DNA of 64,000 bases from Gordionus sp. m RMFG-2023 (lineage: Eukaryota; Nematomorpha; Gordioida; Chordodea; Parachordodidae): positions 33,333,366 through 33,397,365 of the forward strand of contig NC_088777.1 in NCBI RefSeq assembly GCF_954871325.1, read 5' to 3'. Below the pieces are notes generated by a model that had not been told where the DNA came from, did not search any database, and worked only from the letters and a program-made list of their open reading frames with translations. This document shows, in pieces, positions 1 through 14,100 of this stretch. The position numbers and the translations under genes are program-made. Position 1 is the stretch's first letter, and the number at the start of each line of letters is the position of its first letter.

Positions 1-345
1 AAACCGAAAATAGAAAACCGGAAATGGCTATAAAATAAAAATTGCACTTTTTTTTTCTTTTATTTACAGATAGACATTATACTTCTTAATATTTGTACAA
101 AATCCTAGATTGGGACTAGTACTGGGCCAAAAGTTATTACACTTTAAATATAAGTAGTATGGCTTAAATCCTATATTATACCAAATGTATAGTAATTTAC
201 GAAACAAATAAAAAGAAAATTCGCTTGGGATCGGGCCGGATATATTTTTTTATAAATCTTTCTGGCCGTGTTAGAAAAATTAGGCCCTATGCTGATCACT
301 AGTAGACATTAATCATTATAATGGTTGTAGAGGTTTGCAAATTTT
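1..345. mobile_element. left-edge, internally deleted long-TIR element
   Basis: Nearly identical to 32144-32460 (AAAACCGG core, the segment 'tcctagattggga', then 'gctgatcactagtagacatt'). It then jumps to sequence matching 32883-32935, where the coding part of the relative begins. This is an internal deletion derivative of the family described at 23749-26087. The outer end is cut by the window edge. Confidence 0.75.
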
Positions 346-764
346 TTTTGTTACTAATATAAATATTTTCCCTGCCTATATTATATTATTCAGATTGTAT
401 ATGGCATCGCTATGTTTGTCATCACTGCAACATGTCATCGTTAAATATTTATTTATTTCTAAATATTTGTGCAAATAATTTATTTTAATAACATGCGTAT
501 ATAATTTATATCTCGTTAATTTATTAAAGATTACAAAGTAGACATTACAAATAAAAACAGCATAGGCATAACTATTTCTTATGAATGATTGGCAACATAG
601 ACAAATGGATGTCATCCTTAATTTTTTTACATTTATACAAAAAAGCAATAACCCGTCAAGAATGACAGGTGGATCAAATTATTTTCTCATTTATTTGATG
701 ATAGATGAATCAGAAATTTTCAGATATGAGTTACAAATTTATTTTATTTTATTGTCAGATAAAT
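346..764. other. AT-rich sequence, nothing recognised
   Basis: Short open frames here have no recognisable motif, and I see no repeat pairing or RNA gene. Confidence 0.5.
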
Positions 765-935
765 AGTGTTATTAAAAAACCCGATTAGGTTTTTAACCAA
801 AATAATATTGCATAAGCCAGATAGATGGCAGAAAGGTTTAAGCTTCTACTTACCAAATCGAGGTTTACACAATATTATTTTGAGCTAAAATCTTAATTGA
901 ACCGTTTTGACACATCGGTCTTTATAACAACATTA
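765..935. mobile_element. foldback MITE, TAGTGTTG family, copy a
   Basis: Starts TAGTGTTATTAAA and ends TAACAACATTA, with arms that fold on each other ('accaaaataatattg' against 'caatattattttgagct'). It contains the shared core 'gatggcagaaaggtttaag'. Relatives lie at 8290-8486, 20509-20728, 54072-54286 and part of 46586-46680. No coding capacity. Confidence 0.7.
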
Positions 936-1318
936 AAGAAGTATACGAAATTTATTTATGAAATTTGTTGATTAATTATATATTTAGTATCTTCAATATG
1001 AAAAAACAATTAAAAATATTTAATAAGCTAATTTTAAATAGTTTTAGTAAAATCTAAAAAAATGTCTTATTAATTAATATACTAATATGTTTCAATTTTC
1101 CCCAGAAAATTATAATTTAGTGATTAATTATCCATTTATTCCATGTTTTCCATACTTTTTTTGATAGAATAAATAGCTTAAAATTACAAATAAATTATAG
1201 TAGTAGAAACAATTATATCTTTATATACCTTTGGTTATTTATTTTTCAATATCACTTATTATGGGATTAAAAATTAACTTATCATGAGATTTAAAAAAGA
1301 GAGGTAATAAAAAGTTTT
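936..1318. other. AT-rich sequence, nothing recognised
   Basis: No coding signal, repeat pairing or RNA gene seen between the MITE and the next element. Confidence 0.5.
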
Positions 1319-1327
1319 TATATTCAT

Positions 1328-4300
1328 GGCCGTGACTGCTATTAACGCCCGTGATATTTAGTGAAAAAATAAATATCACACCTGCGATATTTAGTGAAGA
1401 AAATACTAAATATCACACCCTCGTTTATAAAAGCTCAAAACTGATATACCCTTATATTTAAAAGATGTGTTTAATTCTTCCATATTTTATTAATTATAAT
1501 TTTTATTTACTTGTGAAAATCTACCAAGGTAATATTTTATATTAATAATCTAAAAGTATTTTTTATTGATCTTAAGGAGAAGATGAGCTTAGCCATATTT
1601 TCAAATATCAATATCATTCAAAATAATTTTATCTGAATTCTGCAAAGGAAATTAAAATAATTTTAGCTGAATTCTGCAAATGAAAAATGATAGCCCAGCC
1701 CAATTTTAAAAATCAAGCATGGTCCAGATCTGTAATTCTAATATTTCAAATAAAACTAAGATGACATCAATTTAGGAAGCTTGGAAGGATTAGGAAATAA
1801 CTAATATAAAGTAAAGATACACACTTTTTAAAGGTTACAATGACATTCAAGAAGAGCTACTTATTAACCTAGGCTTATAAAATTGAAAGAGTTACATATG
1901 CACGACACAATCACCTATACCAAACAATTCAAATTGAAAAACTAAAAAATATGAATATGGGTTTATAAATGCAATAAATAATTTTTGATTATGCCCATTA
2001 ATTGTAACCATATTTAATATGAAAAATATAAATAAAAAAGGTTCCTAAAAATACATACATTAGTTTTATATGGTAAATTTTTTGATGAATTTTGACATAA
2101 ATTTATTTTTAGTTTTATCATCTGCAAATTAAAAAATAATTTGAACCCAAGTTTTTTTTAAAACACCCTAATATTTAATCAAAAAATATTAATTTATAAA
2201 ACTTTAATTTCCTTATAATAATCTCAAAGACTCTATTTTTTTTTATTAAATGAGAATTAAATTTTTTTTTTATATTTATCTGGTTTCTTAGATTTTAAGC
2301 CTCCTGCAACTTCTAAGGCATTAATTTGTTTTTTTTGTTCAAATTTTATTTATGATATATTGATAAATACAGATATTTACATTTAATAATTATGACCAAT
2401 AGTCAAAACTGATAATTAATCTTCTAAAATTTAAAAATATATTATTCTAACTGATAAGAAAATTTTTCTTTACTTTTCATAAAATAATTTTAGATGATTA
2501 ATATAGAAAAAATACTTAATCCTTTATAGCATGTAGGGGGGGGGGGTATATATACTCTAGTTGTATAAAAAATGTTATTACCTATTTTTTTGCATTGATC
2601 TTTTAGCTTAATATTTGTAGGCAGCGTCTACATGACAGGATTTTCACTGGATGCAAACCCCCTTCAAAAACCTTTGCCTACCCCCCTAAAAAATTCCCTT
2701 ACCTATTTATTTATTGATACTCTTTTCAAAGATAAAGGATAACTTAAATTAATCTATCTCTACTACCAACTATCGATATTTTATGAATATAAAGAATTTA
2801 TTTTTTAGATAATAAATTCAATTAAAACCTCCATTATTTACAATGAATTTATTATTATGGCATTATGAGCTGGCTGATATATCTAAACCATTTAAATTAC
2901 ATTTAAAAGGATATTTTATTTGGAAAACAATGTGTATGATTATTTGCAATATATAGATTTGGTCGATGAATTGTATTATAATAATACTATAATAAAAGTA
3001 TTAATTTTTACAGCAATAAATTTTGTCCTATTTCATCTCAAAATTTAATAGATTACCCCCCAAAAAATTTATCCTACCCTCATTAAAGAAGCTTACCCCA
3101 TACCCCCTCAAAAAAATAGGATGCAAACTGTTCTTACCCCTCCCGCTCATGTAGACGCTGTTTGTAGGTAAAGTATATATCTGCAAAATAATTTTTAATT
3201 TTGTTTTATTATTTAGCAGTTATAATGGTTTTTTGGAGCTTAGGATTGCATAGACCCACCTAATCATGCCCATTATATGGGTTTTCTATCTGATTTGAAA
3301 AGTTAAACAATAATTTATTTTAATAAACAGTTATTGAAATGAATTGATAATATATTATTTACTTGATAAAAATAGACTACAAATATACTTTTATGTACAA
3401 ATACAATTAGTTAGCTAGATACTACTTTTTATTAAAATATAAAAAATGCCCCAGGCATATATGTTTATAAATGAATTGATAATATATTATTTACAGGATA
3501 AAACTATACTATAACGATAATTTAAATTTTTTATATATATACAACCAATAAATTTATTTATTTCAGGATTAATAAATAATGGATGAAATAAAAGCCATTT
3601 ATCATTTAAAAAAACAAAGATATTTATTTGGAGCAATGTAGCAGGACAGGATATCTCAATATTTGTAGCCCTGTGCCATTGCAACCCATTTTGTTTTTCA
3701 CAATGTAATCCATTGTATTATCCCCTATGAATCAGCTAAAGAAGTTGATGTTTTTCTTGAAGCATAAAAGATATCAGAACACTCTTGATCATTTCATGAT
3801 GTTTCACATCATTGCTGATTTCCTTGCTAAGACATCTATAATAATATTTAGAATAGATTCTATAATATGTTAATAATAAAATACCTGAAAAACAGCTTCC
3901 ATTACTTATAATTGGATAAACTTTATCTACCTCATCTTGGTGTCAACAGACTTTATACAATAATGATAAAAATTTAGTTCATTTCATCACTTAATGTAGA
4001 ATTAAAGGTTCTCATCATGAAGTAAGATATTTGTGTAATATATTATAAAATCTATTAACTAAGCCAGAAATTAGCTTAATTTATAACATTTGGACTGAAT
4101 TCAACTGAAAAAGTATTTAGAATAGCATAAAATATCTTCATGTCATGTTTAATTATTAGATTAAAAAAAAATTGTTTATCTTTGTACTTTCTGATTATGC
4201 CTTCCATAGCAGCAAATTTATGGAAGTAGAAAAGTGGAATCAAAAAATATTTTGCTTTAACCAGTGAATACCTATTATTCAAATTTGAATGCTGGGTTAA

Positions 4301-4575
4301 TTAAGAAACACTACCCAGAGAATATTTAAATTTAATATATAAAAAATATATATTGCGAATTGGTTAATTATTGAAATATAAACATAATGTATAATTCAAT
4401 TACTTTAAAAATAGAATTTTTTATAAAATGGATGATTTTAAATATCGCGGGCACATGGTGTTAAACTTATAATAAACGAGACGAGGGTGTGATATTTAGT
4501 ATTTTCACTAAATATCGCAGGTGTGATATTTAGTTTTTTCACTAAATATCACGGGCGTTAGTAGCAGTCATGGCC
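1328..4575. mobile_element. 3.2 kb TIR element with 9-bp TSD (Mutator-like?)
   Basis: Terminal inverted repeats of about 105 bp: GGCCGTGACTGCTATTAACG at left, and the complement of ...GTAGCAGTCATGGCC at right. Both sides are flanked by the 9-bp direct repeat TATATTCAT (1319-1327 and 4576-4584). Each TIR carries two small hairpins built from GATATTTAGTG and CACTAAATATC. A 9-bp duplication with long TIRs is typical of Mutator-like elements, so that class is inferred. No transposase is visible, so the copy is non-autonomous. The interior holds a hAT MITE (2622-3160) and a duplicated segment near 3338 and 3471. Confidence 0.75.
2622..3160. mobile_element. 539-bp non-autonomous hAT MITE
   Basis: TIRs CAGCGTCTACATGA and TCATGTAGACGCTG, flanked by the perfect 8-bp duplication TTTGTAGG (2614-2621 and 3161-3168). 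CAG-type ends with 8-bp TSDs are diagnostic of the hAT superfamily. The ends are rich in C-runs ('acccccct'). Non-coding, and inserted inside the 1328-4575 element. Confidence 0.85.
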
Positions 4576-4976
4576 TATATTCATCCAATTTTTTCAGAAT
4601 TTTTAAATATCTTTCTATATTCAAGAACCTGTGAGATTGGCATGTTATCAAATGGTAATGACAGATGCTAGATTTTATAAAAACCAATTTATTAATTATT
4701 CCGAATAATTCAAATTTTTCTTTTTATTCAGATCAATAAATGATCGGATAAAACAAATAAATTATTATTCGTATTCCTCATGATACTCTTTTGAATAGGT
4801 CTAATCCCAATTGGGCATATATACAATTTAAAGTTTTAAGTTATTCTTATAAAAATAAAGAAATTCCTTGAAATTACTTATCTTATCAACGCTAATGATG
4901 CTATTCTATTATGATAAGCTCCGAATAAGGTTTTAAGGTTTATAACAATTAAAATAAAATATATTAATATGGGGAA

Positions 4977-5026
4977 AGCGGTACATTTGTTAACGCATTT
5001 GATAAAATTTGTAAAATTGTACCGCT
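4977..5026. promoter_or_regulatory. inverted repeat just upstream of the ubiquilin start
   Basis: AGCGGTACA (4977-4985) and its exact complement TGTACCGCT (5018-5026) are separated by 32 bases and end 43 bases before the ubiquilin ATG. They could form a hairpin in the 5' leader, be a dyad protein site, or be a small MITE footprint. No TATA box could be chosen because the whole region is TA-rich. Confidence 0.35.
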
Positions 5027-5069
5027 ACATTTATATTTTTCTAAATAAGTAATAAGTTTAAGCAATTTT

Positions 5070-5162
5070 ATGGCTGGAAGTAAAGCCCTCATTAAATTAA
5101 CTATTAAAACTCCTAAAGAGCAAAAAGATGTTCATATTAAAAAAGATGCAACTATTGAGGAG
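5070..5162 (+). CDS. UBQLN: ubiquilin exon 1 (start of UBL)
   Basis: ATG at 5070 opens [18 protein letters not shown]; 31 codons end GAGGAG before a GTTTTT donor. The start is the first in-frame ATG and places the ubiquitin fold at residue 6 or so, as in other ubiquilins. Intron 1 is only 42 bases. Confidence 0.93.
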
Positions 5163-8100
5163 GTTTTTCATAAATAATTGTATTTTATATCAAATGACAT
5201 TTAGTTAAAAAAGGAAGTATCTAAACAATTTAACGCACCACCTGAGCAGTTATGTATGGTATTTGCTGGTAAGATATTAAAAGATAATCAAAATCTTACA
5301 GATTTAAGTAAATTTATATATTATATATTCTCAAAATTATTTATTTTAGATATTAAAGATGGATTGACAATCCACATGGTAGTTAGGATACCATACACAG
5401 TAATTAATTTATAATTGAACATATTTATATATCATTTAGCCTATTGAACCTACAACACAAATGCTGAATACAGTAAAATTGCATAACATGTTATTAATTT
5501 ATATATATTGTTTTAGCAAAATGAAAATAATCTTAATCCTAACATAAATTTAACACCATTTGATTTGGGCAGTATTGGTGGAATACCTGGACTTGGAAAC
5601 TTAAATTTAGGATCATGTAAATTTATATGATAAAAATTTAAACTACTATTAAAAATAAAATGCCCCATATTCCTATTTTATATCAACAAATATTTTTACC
5701 AGTGAATATAGAGCCCTGCAAGGTAGCCCAAAGCTCAACTTATGCTGAGCTTTGGCCTTAAAAATAAATAATAAAATGGTTAGCTTCTTTTATTAAGATG
5801 AAATGATCAAATATCTCTGGAATTTGGATAAATAAATTAGGAATTTTTTTTAAGATTTAAAAATTTTAGGATGACTTAGGCCTACAATAAAATTTAGGCC
5901 TGGATCATGCTTAATAAATTAAAAATTTGGTTGGGGTTCAGGCCTATACATTTTGAAATAGGCTCTAGCCCAAAAGAATCATTTTTCATTGTAGTTAATG
6001 ATGAATTAATCTGTTGTCTTTAAAATTAAATTTGTTTCAATAATTTCTAGCTAATCTTTCTGACTTGCAACAAAGGATGCAACAAGAAGTAAATTATTAT
6101 ATTTATATTTCATCATTTTTATTATATATCATAATTGTCACAAAAATATAATTTTTAACAGGATTACTTTAATTCAGAGCTTTGAATTGGGTTTTATGAG
6201 CATTTTTTTGAACCTAAACTTATTTTCTGAAAATCCCAATGGGACACAAAATTTAAAAAAACAGGTTTCCCATTTTATAATATGTTTTAGCAGAAACTGC
6301 CTTTAACCAATTTTGGTTCAAAATTTTGTTTTGATTCCAAAGACTAAAAATTATATTTGTTTAAACCTTATTTATTACTAACTTCTATAGTTGCTTGCCA
6401 CATGAATTTTTCACTTATTATAATAATTATAAGAAAGCAATTAATTAATGATTCTGAATCAAACATATAAGTGTTAGAATTTTAAAAGTTGGCAATCCCA
6501 ATTAGGGATTTAATCTTTTCAAAAAGTTTGCTGATTCAGTTTTTTAAGCAATCACACTTTTCTGGGGTGACTTCTTTTTTAGATATATTCTTAAAAAAAG
6601 GCATTCTTGATGTGCTACTCATTTTTTCGAAAACACTGGGAGGATATATTTTAAAAATCGGAAAAGGGAGTTGGAGCTAGCTCCTTTTTGGGATAGAGTG
6701 AATGAGAAACACTCCTCCATTCCTTTGATTTTATTGCATAAAGGTTCAAACAATAATCTCAATATTAAATGTATTTTGTTGAATGATAAAATAATGTATA
6801 TTTATTCAAATTTATGAAACTATTTATTTATTAAATGTTGAGCTTAGTTGTTATTTATATAATTTTTTATTTTTTTTTTCAAATCATAAAACATTGGAAG
6901 ACGATATAGTTATATGATTGAATATACTTAGTTGGATGAAATATAATTTCCATTTCTATCTTACATTATATATTTTTCTCTTCTAAAAGATGTAGATCTT
7001 TGTGATCTTATTGAAACAACTTTCTTGGGTGTAACAGCTTATTGGATCAACACAAAATCATTGCAACAAAAATCTGCAGCCTTACCCTTAACATGGCCCA
7101 GATTATAATTGATATACATAGTAGTTTTAAAATTTAGAATAAGGTAATCATTGTTATAAAATGGTAGAAACTTTATGAAGGTTTTTAGGTTATTCTAAAT
7201 TAGTCATTTTAAAGTTATATATAATTTTATTTTTTAGAATAAGGATAGTCCTAAAATAAATATCTGGACTAACAGAGTAGGAAGCTCAGATTTTCTACCA
7301 TGACATTCAAGATATACCTGTCACAATATTAATTTAGTTATCACATTTAAATAGGAGAAAGCTTTAGAAAATTTAAGTTTCAAATTATGCTTACATTAAT
7401 GTCAATCATTATGGAATAAAAACATATATATACTAATATAGCCACCAATATAAGTAAAAATTGATATCACATATTATGAACCCATGGTATTGTTTAATAA
7501 AATATATAGCAAAAAATTGCAAGATCTTGATTATTTATGTGATAACATTATGCTTATTGGCTTTACTCAGGAATATAAATTTAGTAAAGAATATAGCAAA
7601 ATAAACATAAATATAATCATTAATTTTTCAAAATAAATAAATTTCAAATTATTGAGCCTTTAGCAAAAACCTAGATCCTTGAAGGTGGGCTTCATCGATA
7701 TGGGTTTTTCAAACTATTTATAGACTCATTTCGAATTAAATAATTTTGTAGATTTGAATAATCACCAACCACTTGTAGATTCTCTTATACTTGGCATTAA
7801 TAAAAGGTTTTATAATTTGACAAAAATAAATTATATATTTTTAAATAATTGCAGATTTTCCAGTGTTTATGATTATATTTTAAGAGATCAAAATAGGCAA
7901 GTAGAAAATAAAATTGATTAATTATAAAGGATACAAATTCTAGACATAAATAACCTACTATCACACCAAAAATGCCTTTTTGAAAGATTTTTTGGAATTA
8001 AACAAATAGATTATCAGGAAGAAAATAGACTAGACAAATATTTTTTTTAACAAATAATACTACAATGAATATATTTGATAATTATAGTGATTTAAAAAAT

Positions 8101-11100
8101 ATTTATATAAAATATAATGCCCCTCTTCCTTCTAGTGCACCTGTTGAGTGCTTCTTTAGTATTGGTTAGGTTTTAGGGGAGAGGTATGGTTGTTTATCAT
8201 ATTCAAATTTAGAAATTTACCACTGTTTACAGCAAATAAAAGATTATAACTTTTTTGAGGCATTATTTTCTTTGCATAAAATATATATATAGTGTAGTTA
8301 AACAGCTCGATTTTTAAAAAGGGCTAACCCAATATTTTAGCCAAAAAATATTACATAACCTAAGATTTTTCTCATAGATGACAGAAAGGTTTAGATATTT
8401 TTAACAAAATCTTGAAGCTTGTATAATATTATTTTGGCTGAATTCTTTATTTAAAATTGGCTAAATCAATCCATTTAACAACACTAGTTTTGTGTACTTT
8501 ATATTATAAAAAATTAAAGGAGTAGTGGCACTTTTAAAAAAAATGGGAGTTAGCTCTTTTTAAAAACTCAGTAGCATGGACTGGAGCTATCTTTTAAATT
8601 GGCAGGAGGAACCTAGCTCTTTTTAAAAATGAGCATTAACAACTGTTATATTTATTCTTTTCTTAATTGGTTCCATTTAACCCTCTATTGCGCGACATAT
8701 CAATAAATGATATAATTTTTAAATAAAACTTTTCTTTGTCTTTAAAGAGCCCTTAAACTAAAAATAATTAAAAATTATTTTTTAACCCTTTAGGTTCCAT
8801 CATAAAATTAATATGATACAACACGATATTTAGTAATTTTTTTTATTGATTCTAGTATAATATAATATAAAACACACAAAAAAAGTTTTTTAAATTCAAA
8901 ATGGCAGCTCTCCTTGGTGGTTTTATATTCATATCATTGACATCTTATGGAAACTTTCGAAACAGTTTCTATTTTTATTTAGACATAGTGGTACGTTGCA
9001 TGATTTGCACGACCACCTTGTTATTCTGGGATTTAACTTTGTACTACAGAAGGTACACCTTCGTGAGGTTCCTGCCTGAGGTTGATGAGCTGAGTTTTTT
9101 AGTCTAATTTCTGGAAGGATATAAGGTTTATTATTTTTTCTTTGCATTGATATATAATTATTATCATTATGAATATTATCATCCCTATTAACATTTTTAC
9201 AGTATGCCAATTCGCTAGCAATTATTTGTCTTCGGAATTCTTTCGATGAGAGTTTATTATCTGTAAGAATATTGTATATTATGAATGAATTGATAATCGC
9301 CGCATCTATCAGCCAAAAGAATATTGGTAGCCACCATTTTCGCCACTTTCGCGAAATTTCATATAAAGACCTTAAATGGTCGAAATGGTCAACATACCCC
9401 ATATATTTATTATACATCTTTATCATTATTGGACATTTTACGTCAAATACTTCCCCTTTTTTATTTTTTCTCTTCACAGTATCCACTGATCTCGGATCAA
9501 TATAATCGGACATTATAAATACGTCACGATTATCTCGCCATTTAATTATACTTATATTATTTTTGTCACTTCTCCAGTCAAACTCACCTCTTTTTAATTT
9601 TGTTTCCATATTCTTTATGGGCAAGTATCTCTTATTTTTGTTTAGTGTTCCGGTAGCATATATACCTTTCTTTTTTAAATCGGCCATTAGAGTATAACTC
9701 GTAAAATAATTATCGAAAAATATTTTATGATTTTGAAGTCCTTCACAAAACTTTGTTACAACATTATAACCAAGATTACTTTCAACCTCTTTATTTTTCC
9801 CAACATAGATATTAAAATCATTCATATATCCTGAATTATCGCATCTCATCCAAACCTAAAAATATAGATTAGCCGAAATAAATAATGACAAAATTTACAC
9901 ATTACCTTGAAACCGCGTTTCGTGGGTTTCTTAGGCATGTATTGCCTAAATCCTATACGGCCTTTGAACCTAATCATTCCTTCGTCAATTGCTTGATATT
10001 CCGAGGGAAGAAAATATTTCAAGCAAGAGGAACGGATATTATCAATGAATGGTCTTATTTTGTATAATTTTCATCATTTCTCTATGGTTCTAAGATATTG
10101 TCATTTATATGGATGTGGGCCATAAGCCAAATAAACTTTCATTATGGATGAAACAAAATTGTCATGGAATTCTGGTTTAGAACTCCAATAATCTTTCTAA
10201 TTTGCCATAGTTTTAATTCCAAAGAGTATATGAAGACTCTTATTTCTGTAGGAATAGTTGGTTGATATTTAATATTTTTTTGTTGGGCATATAAATTGGT
10301 ATTGAATGTAATTGTATTTATTAGAGAATCATTAATAAATTTCTTATATATATCTGATGGATACAATGGGTCCGTTTTTAAAGATGATATTGGACCTGAT
10401 ATTTTATCAAATTCTAATGCTGGTTGTGAAGAATATTTCTTGGACCAGATAGGATTATTATGGTTTGTAGCAGATTGATCATACGCATCTTGTTCAGAAT
10501 TGTCATTGTCATCAATTTCAATTTGATAAGGTGTATCCGATTCATAATCATCACTATCAATTTGGTAACGTGTATCCGATTCATAATCATCTTCGGAATC
10601 AGTGGATGAGTTGTCTAACGAAGAACCTTCAGATGGAATGTCCAGATAATCATCCATATATATAACAAGCTAAAATTATTGCGAAATGAGTTGGCAAAAT
10701 TCAATTATTTAAAAAAATAAATATTAAAAATATTGTTGTTAAGTGGCAGTGGTTAGTTTAATATACCACATTAAAAAGATCAAAATAATATATAAATATT
10801 ATTTATTTGAGCAAAAATAAATATTAGAAAGATAGATAAAATAGTGAGGAATATATATTTAAAAATATATAATTAAAATTGGAATTTTAAGAAAAATCAC
10901 CGTAAAAAACGTATTTTGAAATAAAGGCGCGAAAAAAAAATTAAAAAATAACTCCTCCACAAACATATGAAAAAGAATATCTTTTAATATATATTCGTGG
11001 TGGTTTCATTTTATATGATCAACTCCTTTAGAAGATATAAAGGTTAAAAGGTGGTTTTATATTTGCACTACCGTGACCGAAAGGGTTAAACTGTAAAAAA

Positions 11101-14100
11101 AATTTCAGTGTGTGTATTTAAATAAGAAATCTTCATGGGCCTTAATTTTTTAACCAAGCCCAGCCCAGGTTCGCAGTAAAAAATTTTTTTAGGCCCAACC
11201 CCAGCCCGGCCCATGTCTGATGTTAAAAAAAATCCCAAGCCCATGATAAGTTTGAAAAAAATTTCCCTAACACGGCCCAAGCCCATATCCAAAAATTGAA
11301 TTTTTTATATTTAATGAAATAAACAATATTTAAATATATTTAGGCAATCATTTTGTTTACAATACTGAAATTTATTATTAGAAGAAAAAAAGACAATATT
11401 TCTTTAAATTAGCAAATGTTTTAAATAATCGAAATTTAAATTTAATCATTTTAGGCCCAAGCCCTGCCCTTAAAAATATTTTTAAAAATCCAGGCTGGCC
11501 TAGGCCCACTAAAAAATATAATATTAGACCCATACTCGGCCTGCCTGGCCCATGAAGGTCTCTGATTTAAATATACAATGCTTGTAAAAAATATATTTTT
11601 TCAATTTAAAACCTATTAATAAAGACATAAAATTTTATTATTTGATAAATAATGTAATATAACAAATTTATATTGATTTTCATGAAAAAATTTAAAACAA
11701 TCGTTCTTTATAGTAAAACATAATGGCACCATATTTGATACAAATCACTTCGTTAAATTTACAGCCAGGGTTTTTGTACCACGCTTTTTACTATATTTTG
11801 GCCAATGTGTTATTAAATTCTTTCTTTCTGCGTAATAAGATTTATCGGTCACTTGCTAGATTTTTTTTATATTTGGTGTCAATTTATATTCGTTTTTTTA
11901 TGCTAGTGTTCATAATTTTGTTACATTTACAGAGTATCTGCTATTGAAATGGCATCTGTTTTTTTAACGGTACCTTTAAAGCTACAAAATCTCGCCTATA
12001 CATTAACCAAGATTGAGCATCATATCAAGTATATGGAATACTATACGGTGATACCATTTACATGATCTTATGTGAATCCTTGCTCCATCTTTAAGAATTC
12101 TTTTTCAGTTGGAAACTGGCAATCAGAGTTGGGCAGGTCCTCCAGAAAAAGAATCTAGATACAGATAGATTCTTTATAAAAAATAAATCATAGATACAGA
12201 TACTAGTATTTTGTTCAAAATATCAAAAAGATACTTGTATCTTTTACTAAATTAGAGTATCTTAAATACAAGATACTTTTATAAAATACAATTTTTATTA
12301 TTTATTTGTGAAGAACTTAGTATTACACATATAATAATGAATATTTGCAATAATTAATAAATTATTTATTGATGAATTAATTATAATAACCAGGGATTTT
12401 AATTATAATTTTTGTCCATTAATAGTTTAAACAGGGAAGGGAGAGTAGTATATTTAATGGGAGTTGAAAATGTGCAAATAAGAAAAAAAATTAAATCAAA
12501 TGATTTATTAGAATTTGCAGGTTATTTTCTGTGTTGTTTTAAATATAGCTTATATTCGGAGTATATGGCTAAATGGCATCTCTAAAAAAAAATAATACTA
12601 GTTTTATTTTATTCATTATCTTTAATAAGTATTTATCATTACTTGTTTGTGATATTTATATATTTTTTAAATTAGTTTTATTTTCTTGTATGACTTATTA
12701 ATTCTTGAATTTGTAATATCATATATATATAAATATCATTTAAATCTCTTCAAATTTTTTTAATATATTTCTTGCAAAATCATTAATTATATATAAAAAA
12801 TATAAAAATAATGTACATTATATTATTTAATTATTAAATACATAACAATTTTCTTTAATGCATTTTAAATTGATTAAATTTTGTAGATTAATAATGTAAT
12901 ATAATTTTACTTATATCATAAATAAATAAAAGTAACTAATAAAGTTAAATTCTACCTTATTATAATTATTTTATTAAGATCTAATATTATATATCAATTG
13001 TAGCTTAAATATTTCCTCTAACAAGAACTTGCTAAAATAATTAAATATAAAATATATTAGGGATCTGATATTTTTTATCGAATCGGATCGGGTCAATATT
13101 TCACCCATTTTCAATATTATAAAATTTGATCCGATATAAAAATGGCTTCTTTAACAAAAATAAAATGTTATAAAATTAAAAAAAATAGTTATATCTAAAA
13201 TCATTTATTTTTATAAATAAAATCGAAATCCAGTTTTATGTATATTTTTTTAATAATAATATTTAATTAATAAACATTTTACCATATTGTTATTTTTTTT
13301 GCGCATTCTGTTTATAAAAGTGTGCGATAATCTCTTCAAAATCTGTTTTTAGTGAAGCTGGTGATATTGATAGTTACTATCGCCGCAAGCTGACCTCCAA
13401 TAAATTGGAAATATTGGTATTTCTAAAAAGAAATCTTCGCTATATTAATGTTAAATATTATTTTAAATATTTATTTCAAATTTCATAATATAATTGTTTA
13501 TTAATTAATATGTATATAGATTAATGTTATTACTTGTTATATAAAAGTGATTTAACCCTTTCGGTCGCGGTAGTGCAAATATAAAACCACCTTTTAACCT
13601 TTTTATCTTCTAAAGGAGTTGATCATATAAAATGAAACCACCACGAATATATATTAAAAGATATTCTTTTTCATATGTTTGTGGAGGAGTTATTTTTTAA
13701 TTTTTTTTTTCGCGCCTTTATTTCAAAATACGTTTTTTACGGTGATTTTTCTTAAAATTCCAATTTTAATTATAAGTAAATATATTTATCAAATATTTTT
13801 AAATATATATATTCCTCACTATTTTATCTATCTTTCTAATATTTATTTTTGCTCAAATAAATAATATTTATATATTATTTTGATCTTTTTAATGTGGTAT
13901 ATTAAACTAACCACTGCCACTTAACAACAATATTTTTAATATTTATTTTTTTAATAATTGATAAATTTTGCCAACTCATTTCGCAATAATTTTAGCTTGT
14001 TATATATATGGATGATTATCTGGACATTCCATCTGAAGGTTCTTCGTTAGACAACTCATCCACTGATTCCGAAGATGATTATGAATCGGATACACGTTAC

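Noticed and set aside
376-648. 90-codon - strand open frame
   Set aside because: No motif; short frames of this length are expected in such sequence, and it lies outside the repeat homology.
9272-9518. + strand open frames within piggyBac-1
   Set aside because: Antisense shadows of the transposase; the same shadow recurs in piggyBac-2 at 14319-14565.
11723-11947. + strand open frame of 74 codons
   Set aside because: Lies opposite the piggyBac-type remnant; no motif of its own.
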